A DNA stretch of 11,032 bases from Clostridiales bacterium. Lineage in GTDB: Bacteria > Bacillota_A > Clostridia > Saccharofermentanales > Saccharofermentanaceae. Below are positions 1 through 5,623 of this stretch, piece by piece. The notes beneath the pieces are model-generated. The model ran no database searches. It saw nothing but the letters and a program-made list of their open reading frames with translations, and had not been told where the DNA came from. Where the stretch lies: positions 1 through 11,032 of the forward strand of contig JAGCGE010000181.1 of assembly GCA_017649745.1 (NCBI GenBank), read 5' to 3'. The position numbers and the translations under genes were made by a program. The first letter of the stretch is position 1. Every line of letters begins with the position of its first letter.

Positions 1-187
1 CGTCCAGATTAAGATAAAGATATCTGTCTATGCTTCTTAAGTTAAGTTTTCCGTTGTCGATAAGCTCGTCAGAGAGATCTTCAAGGAACTCTGTCTTATC
101 CTTTTCTGTTGAAAGCTGCTTCTTGCAATGTACGAGGAAGTGTCCTCTGAATTAATCCTTCTTTGAATGAGTCTTAAGTCTTAACAT
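1..187 (-). pseudogene. Interrupted ORF downstream of clpP (in-frame TAA after 11 codons), cut by window edge
   Basis: On the minus strand an ATG at 187-185 overlaps the end of clpP. It is preceded by AAGGAGG with 7 nt spacing, a near-ideal ribosome binding site. The frame reads MLRLKTHSKKD, then TAA at 154-152, then stays open for about 50 codons to the window edge. The second part (starting FRGHFLVHCKK; later EFLEDLSDELIDNGK) has normal amino-acid composition and the codon choice of the neighbouring genes, so it looks coding. No in-frame ATG, GTG or TTG exists after the stop. The simplest reading is a nonsense mutation or a small sequence error in a gene co-transcribed with clpP. I do not recognise the family. 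The alternative is that the 11-codon peptide is real and the open frame after it is chance. Confidence 0.5.
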
Positions 188-780
188 GTTCCTTCCTCCT
201 TGCTGATTATCTTGTCGCAGATGTTCAGATCGATCGCTTCGTTTGCAGTAAGCCAGAAATCCCTGTCGAGGTAGCTCTCGAGCTTCTTCTTTTTCTGTGA
301 GGTCCTTTTCGCGATGATATCGAGAAGGCTCGATTTGATCCTTGTAATCCTCTCGCAGACGATGTTGATATCGGATGCCTGTCCCTGGACGCCTGCGAGA
401 GGCTGATGAAGCATGACTTCTGCGTTTTTGTAGATGAATCGGTTACCGTCGCTTCCACATAAGAGGATCATTGCAGCCATTGATGCTGCGACTCCGCTGC
501 AGACGGTCCTGATATTACAAGGTGAGGCATCCATTGCATCGATTATTGCTAGTCCTGCGGATATACTTCCGCCCGGTGAGTTGATGACGATGGTGATATC
601 CTCCAGAGAGATGCTCTCGAGAATGCCGATCTGGGATACGATATTCATTGCCATATAGTCATTGATCTCACCGACGAGGTAGATCTTTCTGTTGAATGTA
701 AGGTCATAAGACATTGGGGCTAGCCCTGTAGATACTCCGCTTCTGGAGAAAAAGATAGTAGGTGTGAAGTAGTCGTTCAT
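181..780 (-). CDS. clpP: ClpP-like ATP-dependent protease proteolytic subunit (divergent, stand-alone paralogue)
   Basis: 199-residue serine protease of the ClpP family. ClpP forms barrel-shaped tetradecamers in the cytoplasm that degrade proteins fed by Clp ATPases. The core aligns well: an INSPGG oxyanion segment (67-72), the nucleophile Ser100 in GVAASMAA, His125 in MLHQPLAG followed by the GQAS segment, and the catalytic Asp in LDRDFW (Asp174 by spacing from the His). The N-terminus is unusual. The usual (S/T)RGER-YDIYSRLL-KDRIIFL stretch is replaced by a segment reading LAPMSYDLTFNRKIYLVGEI, so axial loops and hydrophobic ATPase-docking features may differ. The start is the ATG at 780, with AGGAGG 5 nt upstream; an upstream TTG at 828 has no good site. 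No clpX or other ATPase gene lies nearby, so this is probably an accessory ClpP. It is expressed from a long leader that starts near 1124. Confidence 0.9.
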   Translation of the reverse strand: MNDYFTPTIFFSRSGVSTGLAPMSYDLTFNRKIYLVGEINDYMAMNIVSQIGILESISLEDITIVINSPGGSISAGLAIIDAMDASPCNIRTVCSGVAASMAAMILLCGSDGNRFIYKNAEVMLHQPLAGVQGQASDINIVCERITRIKSSLLDIIAKRTSQKKKKLESYLDRDFWLTANEAIDLNICDKIISKEEGTC

Positions 781-826
781 CGTAACCTCCTGTGCAAAAA
801 GCGAGTCTTTTACATACAAGCCTGCC

Positions 827-881
827 AAAAAAGGTGACAGTCTCGCCTGAAAAGAGTTAATTATTGATTTTTTGAGTGTCA
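827..881 (-). terminator. Candidate attenuator hairpin in the clpP leader
   Basis: On the minus strand TGACACTC (881-874) can pair with GAGACTGTCA (844-835), giving 8 bp with a 2-nt bulge. The stem is followed two bases later by six T residues (832-827). The loop is long (29 nt). A competing stem CTGTC/GGCAG would span the T run. This could end a leader RNA or act as an on/off switch before clpP, but the bulge and the long loop make it weak as a simple terminator. Confidence 0.3.
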
Positions 882-933
882 GAGATACCGAAAGCTTTTA
901 AAGGCTTCCCCGACAAAAAGATTAAGTGGAAAT

Positions 934-1070
934 ATTAGGTGAACTGAACAGCTCGAATCGTGACCACACCCATGGAACCGGTTCCGTAGATGCTTATTTT
1001 CTTGTTGATCTTACTAAATGACTTATTCATCCTTAACCGGTCCTTTCTCTATGGTGGTCGTTCACCAAAT
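934..1070 (-). ncRNA. Candidate structured leader RNA upstream of clpP (nested stems)
   Basis: Read as minus-strand RNA, four complementary segment pairs nest in order. P1: 1070-1060 (AUUUGGUGAAC) with 944-934 (GUUCACCUAAU), 10 of 11 bases paired. P2: 1059-1054 (GACCAC) with 967-962 (GUGGUC), 6 bp, and its 5' strand directly abuts P1. P3: 1043-1035 (GGACCGGUU) with 983-974 (AACCGGUUCC), 9 bp with one bulged base. P4: 1032-1028 (GGAUG) with 992-988 region (CAUCU), about 5 bp. Another short hairpin lies 3' (909-890). The segment sits between a near-consensus promoter and the clpP ribosome binding site, as expected for a cis-regulatory leader or a small RNA. I cannot assign it to a known class. 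A 31-codon ORF overlaps almost exactly (1030-935) and could be a coincidence of this structure. Confidence 0.5.
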
Positions 1071-1088
1071 AGTTGATATTGCGTACTT

Positions 1089-1103
1089 TGTAACATTGTT
1101 ACA
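1089..1103. promoter_or_regulatory. Perfect 15-bp palindrome, probable operator
   Basis: TGTAACATTGTTACA is a perfect inverted repeat (7-1-7). It lies about 20-35 bp downstream of the predicted start of the minus-strand clpP transcript, where a bound repressor would block elongation. A 15-bp stretch, TTTGTAACATTGTTA (1087-1101), recurs exactly at 3896-3910 before the YhbD-type regulator gene. In RNA it could also fold as a 6-bp hairpin with an AAU loop. The binding protein is unknown; the nearby YhbD-type and ArsR-type regulators are candidates. Confidence 0.5.
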
Positions 1104-1130
1104 CTGATGTTTCCAAGTAGCGTAAGTCTG

Positions 1131-1159
1131 ATTATAGCCATACGATTCGATATGGTCAA
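1131..1159 (-). promoter_or_regulatory. Sigma-A-type promoter of the clpP transcript
   Basis: On the minus strand -35 TTGACC (1159-1154) is followed after exactly 17 nt by -10 TATAAT (1136-1131). This is one mismatch from the housekeeping consensus. Transcription would begin near 1124, giving a leader of about 340 nt before the clpP start codon. Confidence 0.75.
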
Positions 1160-1363
1160 TACAATTTTAGGAACAAATTTTCTATGACACGTCTTTGCTT
1201 TTGAAAAGAAGCTCGAGCTGATCTGACATTATGTTGGATAGAGTATTTTATTCTAAGATTCTTAGATTTTTATTCGAATTATGAGACAATATAAAGAGCG
1301 GATCTAAACGTGACACGCTAATTGATAGTACGAACCAGATAAACAACTTTTCGGAGATAAACG

Positions 1364-2077
1364 ATGATAACGATCCCAGATTTTCACAGATCACCATATC
1401 CATATTTTTTGATCGGAGCTCTGACTCTGGGCTTTATCCTGGGTAATGTCTTCATGAGGTTGAGAGGTATCAATAAGCTGACAAGGTTTTATATTACATT
1501 TATTACATTAGTTTCTGTACTGTCATTTTCTTTCTCTTACACTGCAAAGGGCGGATTGGACATCAGGTCGCTTGGTTTTGACGGTATATTCGGAGGTGCA
1601 GGCTTTCTTGCGGGTATCTTTGCTTCAGCTTGTATATTTAAAGAACATAATATATCGATTTTGACATCGTGGGTCGGTGTAGCTCCTCTGATGTATTCCA
1701 TATCGAAGATTGGATGTTTTTTAGTCGGATGTTGTCGTGGTTTCTGTTACGACGGACCAATGAATCTGGTCTATCCTGATAGCGGAACAGTAGGGTATTT
1801 TCCAGTACAGATAGTTGATTCTCTATGTTTTATAATCGTGTTCCTACTGTGGTTTATAATGTTTTTAAAGCGAAAGGATTCATTTGCATCTATATTTATT
1901 ATCGTTTATCTTTCAGTTGCGATACGCTTTATAACTGACTTTTTTCGCTTATCTCACCAAGATAAAATCCTTTCAGGAACACAATTGATTCTTCTATTTG
2001 GCGTTTCAATTGTTATAATCGTTAATATACTTATATCTAAAAAATGGGTAAGGAGTAAGGAATATGGAAGAAAATAA
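1364..2077 (+). CDS. Divergent Lgt-like (prolipoprotein diacylglyceryl transferase family) membrane protein
   Basis: 237-residue polytopic membrane protein with about six or seven hydrophobic segments. The order of motifs matches Lgt, the enzyme that adds diacylglyceryl to lipoprotein cysteines: GIFGGAGFLAG (74-84, in place of the HGG motif), KIGCFLVGCCRG (115-126, in place of RIGNFINGE), YFPVQIVD (145-152, in place of HPTQLYE) and RFITDFFR (188-195, in place of RFIIEFFR). Several residues essential in E. coli Lgt appear changed: the His becomes Phe76, the Arg/Asn pair becomes Lys115/Cys118, and the last Glu becomes Asp192. A cysteine cluster (118, 123, 124, 128) is added. It belongs to the family by layout, but canonical activity is doubtful. 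GGAG lies 8 nt before the ATG. The 3' end overlaps the next gene by 14 nt, so the two are coupled. Confidence 0.7.
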   Translation: MITIPDFHRSPYPYFLIGALTLGFILGNVFMRLRGINKLTRFYITFITLVSVLSFSFSYTAKGGLDIRSLGFDGIFGGAGFLAGIFASACIFKEHNISILTSWVGVAPLMYSISKIGCFLVGCCRGFCYDGPMNLVYPDSGTVGYFPVQIVDSLCFIIVFLLWFIMFLKRKDSFASIFIIVYLSVAIRFITDFFRLSHQDKILSGTQLILLFGVSIVIIVNILISKKWVRSKEYGRK

Positions 2078-2930
2078 AGTATGGACATGTGAATGTGGAA
2101 CGCCTAACATGTCGAAGTTTTGTATCAATTGCGGAAAGCCGATGCCTGAACAGCCTGTTGTTTCTGAACCGGCACCTTTTAAGCCGGCACCTTCACAGGA
2201 TGCTGCTACTCAGGATGCTGTTCCGCAGGTTGCACCTTCATTGTTTGCGATGAATTCAGTAACTAACGAACCTAAGACAGAAACGAAGGCTCAGTCACCA
2301 TTTAAGCCGGCCGAGCAGCCATCCGGGGAGCCTCAACCATTCTTGCAGCAGACTCAGCAACCGGAGGTTTCTCCGTTTAAGCCTGCAGACCAGACTTCAG
2401 GACAGGCTCAGCCGTATATCCAGCAGCAACAGCCTATTCAGGCTCCTCAGCAGCCGCAAACTAATAATCAGCAGTTTATAATGCAGCCGACACAGACTGT
2501 GCAGCAGCCTGCACAGCCTCGTTCATCTGATCTTTATGTTCAGCCTGCACCGACTCAGTCGTACCAGAGTCAGGCTTACTACGTTAATGAGAGTGCTGTT
2601 GAAGACAGGAATGCGAAGTTAGCAACTAGATTCTGCATTATTTCCTTATGTTGTCATCTGGTAGGTCCTGTCATAGCATCTATTCTTGGTGTTATAGGTG
2701 CTGCAATGGGCGATTCGAGCGAGAGTATGTCAAGTCTTGCATCACTCATAGCCGGACCGACTTTTACAGCGTCGATCGTCTTCATGATCATTGCTCGCGT
2801 TAAGAACAAGAAGAGTACTTTCGGTAAGGTATTGATGTGGATCTATATCGTAGAAGTGGCATTGTTGGTTGTTGCTGTTATCGCTATGATCATTTTCTTT
2901 ATCTGGCTTGCTCAGACCTGTAATATGTAA
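2064..2930 (+). CDS. Zinc-ribbon protein with Pro/Gln-rich linker and C-terminal membrane segments
   Basis: 288 residues in three parts. The N-terminus (7-24) is a short zinc ribbon with cysteines 9, 11, 20 and 23. Residues 30-178 form a low-complexity Pro/Gln-rich linker with three FKPA units (39, 80, 105). The last two head near-repeats of the form SPFKPA-(E/D)-Q followed by QP and a QQ run. Residues 188-283 contain about three hydrophobic segments (188-213, 225-245, 258-283). I infer a membrane-anchored protein with a disordered arm ending in a zinc ribbon; orientation and function are unknown. The start overlaps the Lgt-like gene, with AAGGAG upstream, so it is translated from the same mRNA. 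The following gene encodes a protein of the same plan with an unrelated linker. Confidence 0.8.
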   Translation: MEENKVWTCECGTPNMSKFCINCGKPMPEQPVVSEPAPFKPAPSQDAATQDAVPQVAPSLFAMNSVTNEPKTETKAQSPFKPAEQPSGEPQPFLQQTQQPEVSPFKPADQTSGQAQPYIQQQQPIQAPQQPQTNNQQFIMQPTQTVQQPAQPRSSDLYVQPAPTQSYQSQAYYVNESAVEDRNAKLATRFCIISLCCHLVGPVIASILGVIGAAMGDSSESMSSLASLIAGPTFTASIVFMIIARVKNKKSTFGKVLMWIYIVEVALLVVAVIAMIIFFIWLAQTCNM

Positions 2931-2947
2931 CGAGATTGTATTCCTCG

Positions 2948-2971
2948 GTAATATTACTTACATGCTATAAT
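2948..2971 (+). promoter_or_regulatory. Extended -10 promoter for the second zinc-ribbon gene
   Basis: TGCTATAAT (2963-2971) is a perfect extended -10 element, and no good -35 is visible at normal spacing. Just upstream, GTAATATTAC (2948-2957) is a perfect 10-bp palindrome that could be an operator. Transcription would start near 2978, shortly before the strong AGGAGGGG ribosome binding site. Read-through from the upstream genes is also possible, because no terminator is visible between them. Confidence 0.45.
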
Positions 2972-3001
2972 ATTGATACTTAATTATTTAGGAGGGGAAT
3001 T

Positions 3002-3802
3002 ATGATCTGTAAGAATTGTAATAGTGAGAATGTCGATGGTGCAAGATTCTGCGCATCATGCGGTACACCTCTTGAGTCTGCCGAGAAAGTAGAGAAGGCA
3101 GTTGAAGAAGTTAAGGAAGAAGTGAAAGAAGAAGTTAAAGAGATAAAAGAAGAAGTTAAGGAAGAGGTCAAGGAAGAAGTTAAGGAAAAAGCAGTTCCTG
3201 AAGTTGAGACTGCACCTTCTATCATTGCCGAGACTGTCAAGGAAGAAGTTATCGAAGAACCTATTCCTGAGCCTGTTGAAGCTTCTTCATTTGCACAGGC
3301 AGCTGTTAACGAGTCATCATCTTTTGTTAATACTTCGCTTGATGTACCGGTTTCAACTGTTGCCACTGCATCTACGGTTGCTGCTGGTATAGCACCGGTA
3401 GTTGATGAGGTTAAGACACCTGAGCCAGCTGCTGCAGCACCTGCTGAGCCTAAGCCATCTAAGAAGGCAATTAAAGAGAAGAAGAATTTCGAGAAGCAGG
3501 CTAAGAAGAGAGCTATCCTTGATGCTATTCCTAGTGAATATCAGCCTCTTGGTACATCATCTTATTTCTGGTTCTTGCTCCTTGCATCACTTCCATGCAT
3601 CGGTTTTGTATTGACACTTATCATGTCGATCATCGGTAAGAATAAGAACAGAAAGAGCTTCTTCAGAGCTATCCTTGTTTATTACATCATCGGAATCATC
3701 TTTATGCTCGCGATCTCCATCGTTCTCGTATTCGTAATACCTGATACAATGGCTGATATCTACTACACATTACAGGATATATCTACTGATCTTTTCGGTT
3801 GA
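3002..3802 (+). CDS. Zinc-ribbon protein with VKEE-repeat linker and C-terminal membrane segments
   Basis: 266 residues. The N-terminal zinc ribbon has cysteines 3, 6, 17 and 20 (CKNC and CASCG), a common small Zn-ribbon fold. Residues 35-63 are seven VKEE/IKEE-type tetrapeptide repeats, probably a long charged single helix or coiled coil. An Ala/Pro/Ser/Val-rich stretch follows to about 150, then a lysine-rich basic patch (150-170), then two strong hydrophobic segments (188-212 and 221-247). A very strong AGGAGGGG site fixes the start. The gene ends the plus-strand cluster at a terminator. The plan (ribbon, extended arm, membrane anchor) matches the preceding gene although the linkers are unrelated in sequence, suggesting paired roles at the membrane. 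The specific function is unknown. Confidence 0.8.
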   Translation: MICKNCNSENVDGARFCASCGTPLESAEKVEKAVEEVKEEVKEEVKEIKEEVKEEVKEEVKEKAVPEVETAPSIIAETVKEEVIEEPIPEPVEASSFAQAAVNESSSFVNTSLDVPVSTVATASTVAAGIAPVVDEVKTPEPAAAAPAEPKPSKKAIKEKKNFEKQAKKRAILDAIPSEYQPLGTSSYFWFLLLASLPCIGFVLTLIMSIIGKNKNRKSFFRAILVYYIIGIIFMLAISIVLVFVIPDTMADIYYTLQDISTDLFG

Positions 3803-3827
3803 TAACGCTTTATTTCGAATACTTTAC

Positions 3828-3863
3828 CGGGGTTGTTTCATTCATGAAATGACCCCGTTTTTT
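3828..3863 (+). terminator. Intrinsic terminator after the zinc-ribbon genes
   Basis: CGGGGT, a TG mismatch, TTTCAT, loop TC, ATGAAA, a TG mismatch, ACCCCG, then six T residues. The stem has 12 paired bases with one symmetric internal loop. Confidence 0.93.
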
Positions 3864-3895
3864 ATGAATTGATAACTCAATATCTGTGTTGTTTG

Positions 3896-3919
3896 TTTGT
3901 AACATTGTTATCCTACAAT
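3896..3919 (+). promoter_or_regulatory. Probable promoter with operator half-palindrome before the YhbD-type gene
   Basis: A -10-like TACAAT (3914-3919) is preceded by TTTGTAACATTGTTA (3896-3910), identical over 15 bp to the palindrome region in the clpP leader. The palindrome would overlap the spacer/-35 area, a classic repressor position. The -35 match is poor (TTGTTT at non-ideal spacing), so the promoter may be weak or need an activator. Here the palindrome is imperfect at its last two bases. Confidence 0.45.
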
Positions 3920-3960
3920 ATTCATAGTGAAGTTATTTTATCGCTAATGGGAGAGATGTT

Positions 3961-4590
3961 ATGCAACAGGAAGAACTCATTTCTAAGAAACAATTATTGA
4001 GAGCTGCACAGATATCTTATGGAACTCTTTATCGTTGGAAGAGAATGAATCTCATTCCTGAGTGCTGGTTTATCCATAAGGCAACCATCACAGGTCAGGA
4101 GACTTTCTTCCCAAAGGATAAGGTTCTTGCAAGGATCACGAGGATCAAGGAACTTAAGAAGGAACTTACGGTAGATCAGATGAGAGAACTCTTCTCTGCT
4201 AACGTAAAGAGCTTCAGGATCCCGGTAAAGGATTTTTGTGGTCTTGAACTTGTAAGCAAGCTCGCTATCACTGCATTTACAAGCGTATATCCTGAAAAAG
4301 AGATGCTCGATTTTGATGATGTTTTCGGCATGTATGTCGTAGATCATCTTATGAAACTTAATGGCTTCTATCTTGAAGATGCTAAGCAGGTCTTAAGACT
4401 TCTTTGCAAGTATCTTTCAGTTGAGGCAAGTAAGGAATATCAACTTCTCCTTTTGAGAAAACTCGGCGTACCTATGACGGTTCTCGTTAAGGGTGAGGAG
4501 GATATCCTCTTGGAAGATAACACTGAAGTAATCGCATGCGCTAATCTCGAGGAATTCGAAGAAGCTCTTAAAGATCAGCTTATTGCATAA
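3961..4590 (+). CDS. YhbD/DUF4004-type MerR-like HTH regulator
   Basis: 209 residues. The N-terminus (6-33, ISKKQLLRAAQISYGTLYRWKRMNLIP) is a MerR-like winged helix-turn-helix. It is followed by the family hallmark around ITGQETFFPKDKV (43-55) and a helical region with RITRIKELKKELT. This matches the Bacillus YhbD family (DUF4004) as I know it. In Bacillus the gene sits beside bactofilin genes; here it is followed instead by an ArsR-type regulator 11 nt downstream. GGGAGAG lies 5 nt before the ATG. The C-terminal half is acidic, mixed alpha-helical and without recognisable ligand motifs. A palindrome shared with the clpP leader lies upstream, so autoregulation or cross-regulation is plausible but not shown. 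Confidence 0.75.
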   Translation: MQQEELISKKQLLRAAQISYGTLYRWKRMNLIPECWFIHKATITGQETFFPKDKVLARITRIKELKKELTVDQMRELFSANVKSFRIPVKDFCGLELVSKLAITAFTSVYPEKEMLDFDDVFGMYVVDHLMKLNGFYLEDAKQVLRLLCKYLSVEASKEYQLLLLRKLGVPMTVLVKGEEDILLEDNTEVIACANLEEFEEALKDQLIA

Positions 4591-4601
4591 GGAAGGTACA
4601 G

Positions 4602-5081
4602 ATGGCAGATTCTGATACAAAGATTGTTGAGATGCTCTCTGTTTTGGCAGAGCCTACGAGGATCAAGATCCTTGAAGTTATCGCGCGCGAAGGTGAACTT
4701 TGTGCGAAAGATATCCTGCCTGTTTTCGCGATCACTCAGCCTACTTTGTCACACCATCTTAACCTGCTCATAGATAACGACATTTTGTCTTCTCGAAAAG
4801 ACGGAAGGTTCGTTTATTATTCCATCAACAAGAAGTCGATGGAACAGTTTAAAAAGTTGCTCGATACATTTACTGAGCCACCGGTTGTAAGTTCAGTAAA
4901 GAAATCGAAGACACAGGTAGTCAAGCAGAAGGATAAGAAACCTGTCTTGAAAAAGACGAGTTCAGTTCCTTCGCCGAAGATAGTAATTGCAAGTCCTGAT
5001 CTTGAAGAGATCAAGCGAAGCAAGAAAAAGAAGAAGTCCGACCGAAAGAAAAAGGATAAGGACAAAAAGAAAAAGAAATAA
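4602..5081 (+). CDS. ArsR-family HTH regulator with lysine-rich C-terminal tail
   Basis: 159 residues. Residues 5-92 form the ArsR/SmtB winged helix: LSVLAEPTRIKIL (13-25), recognition helix TQPTLSHHLNLL (45-56), and wing DGRFVYYSI (67-75). The usual metal motif ELCVCD is ELCAKD here, with one cysteine only, so classical arsenic/cadmium sensing is unlikely. Residues 100-159 are an unusual basic extension. In the last 22 residues, 15 are lysine and 2 arginine, in runs of up to five. Such a tail would add non-specific DNA or RNA affinity, or a contact to an acidic partner. It follows the YhbD-type gene by 11 nt with GGAAGG upstream, so the two are one operon. A terminator closes it. Confidence 0.85.
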   Translation: MADSDTKIVEMLSVLAEPTRIKILEVIAREGELCAKDILPVFAITQPTLSHHLNLLIDNDILSSRKDGRFVYYSINKKSMEQFKKLLDTFTEPPVVSSVKKSKTQVVKQKDKKPVLKKTSSVPSPKIVIASPDLEEIKRSKKKKKSDRKKKDKDKKKKK

Positions 5082-5108
5082 TTTTCTATCCATACACACT
5101 TCTGTTTT

Positions 5109-5143
5109 CCGCCCGAAGTTTCCACATCTTCGGGCGGTTTTTT
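5109..5143 (+). terminator. Intrinsic terminator after the ArsR-type gene
   Basis: CCGCCCGAAG, a 9-nt loop, CTTCGGGCGG, then six T residues: a perfect 10-bp GC-rich stem. Confidence 0.96.
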
Positions 5144-5157
5144 CGTCGTGAATGTTG

Positions 5158-5176
5158 TATAATCAGAATAATCAGA
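5158..5176 (+). promoter_or_regulatory. -10 element and tandem 9-bp repeat before perR
   Basis: TATAAT at 5158-5163 is a consensus -10, with no convincing -35 (the position falls in the preceding terminator). ATAATCAGA occurs twice in tandem (5159-5167 and 5168-5176), the first copy overlapping the -10. It is not a clean PerR box (the known consensus is TTATAATNATTATAA), but it is AT-rich and placed where a repressor would act. Confidence 0.5.
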
Positions 5177-5202
5177 ACCAAACTGTCAGGAGATCAAGTA
5201 TA

Positions 5203-5610
5203 ATGCATGAGACGGTCGAAGCCGAGCAGATCTTAAGAGAAGCCGGTATACGCATCACAAGACCTCGTGTCGAAGTATATGATTATATCTTAAGCAAGTG
5301 TACTCATCCGACTTGCGAGGAGATCTATGACGGTCTTAAGGACAGTAATCCGTCTCTTTCCATTGCTACAGTTTATAACGTAACAGAGAAGCTTGTAGAA
5401 GAAGATCTTCTTGTCAGATTGACTTCACCTTCAGGTGAGAGAAGATTCGACGGTACACTTGAATTTCACGGTCATTTCTATTGTGATTCATGTGGTAAGG
5501 TGTTCGATTTTGATTGTGACAGGAAAGCTTTTTCGAGTAAGAATGGTTTTGATGTTAAGAATTTGGATGTAACGGCTACGGGATTGTGTCCTGATTGTCG
5601 TTCGAAATAA
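5203..5610 (+). CDS. perR: PerR-type Fur-family peroxide-sensing repressor
   Basis: 135 residues from the ATG at 5203, with AGGAG 10 nt upstream. An ATG at 5152 in frame lies in the promoter -10 and has no ribosome site, so it is rejected. The N-terminal winged helix contains the recognition segment [14 protein letters not shown] (51-64). Regulatory metal ligands match those of B. subtilis PerR with a constant offset of two: His35, Asp83, His89, His91 and Asp102. The Asp in VFDF, rather than Glu, is the feature that separates PerR from Fur. Structural zinc cysteines are 94, 97, 129 and 132. In the known mechanism, iron-catalysed oxidation of the metal-site histidines by peroxide releases the repressor from DNA. 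The rubrerythrin gene 13 nt downstream is a typical target. Confidence 0.88.
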   Translation: MHETVEAEQILREAGIRITRPRVEVYDYILSKCTHPTCEEIYDGLKDSNPSLSIATVYNVTEKLVEEDLLVRLTSPSGERRFDGTLEFHGHFYCDSCGKVFDFDCDRKAFSSKNGFDVKNLDVTATGLCPDCRSK

Positions 5611-5623
5611 AGGAGGAAATCTT

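Noticed and set aside
781..828. Upstream TTG start extending ClpP by 16 residues
   Set aside because: No good ribosome binding site there, whereas the ATG at 780 has AGGAGG at 5 nt.
935..1030. 31-codon minus-strand ORF (MNKSFSKINKK...) in the clpP leader as a peptide gene
   Set aside because: The ribosome site is mediocre (AAAGGA 10 nt away), there is no cysteine or leader-type motif, and it overlaps almost exactly the nested complementary segments. The structure explains the sequence better. Not excluded.
1201..1295. Promoter for the Lgt-like gene (TTGAAA 1201 or TATAAA 1290)
   Set aside because: No -35/-10 pair with good spacing and match was found. The AT-rich stretch 1180-1350 otherwise shows nothing clear.
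2980..3366. Long minus-strand frame opposite the zinc-ribbon gene (Ser/Thr-rich)
   Set aside because: It is the complement of the VKEE repeat and Ala/Ser-rich coding sequence, has no ribosome site, and shows a low-complexity product typical of shadow frames.
5152..5202. Upstream ATG for perR adding 17 residues
   Set aside because: It lies at the -10 promoter element, has no ribosome site, and the extra residues (Asn/Gln-rich) are not part of the family.
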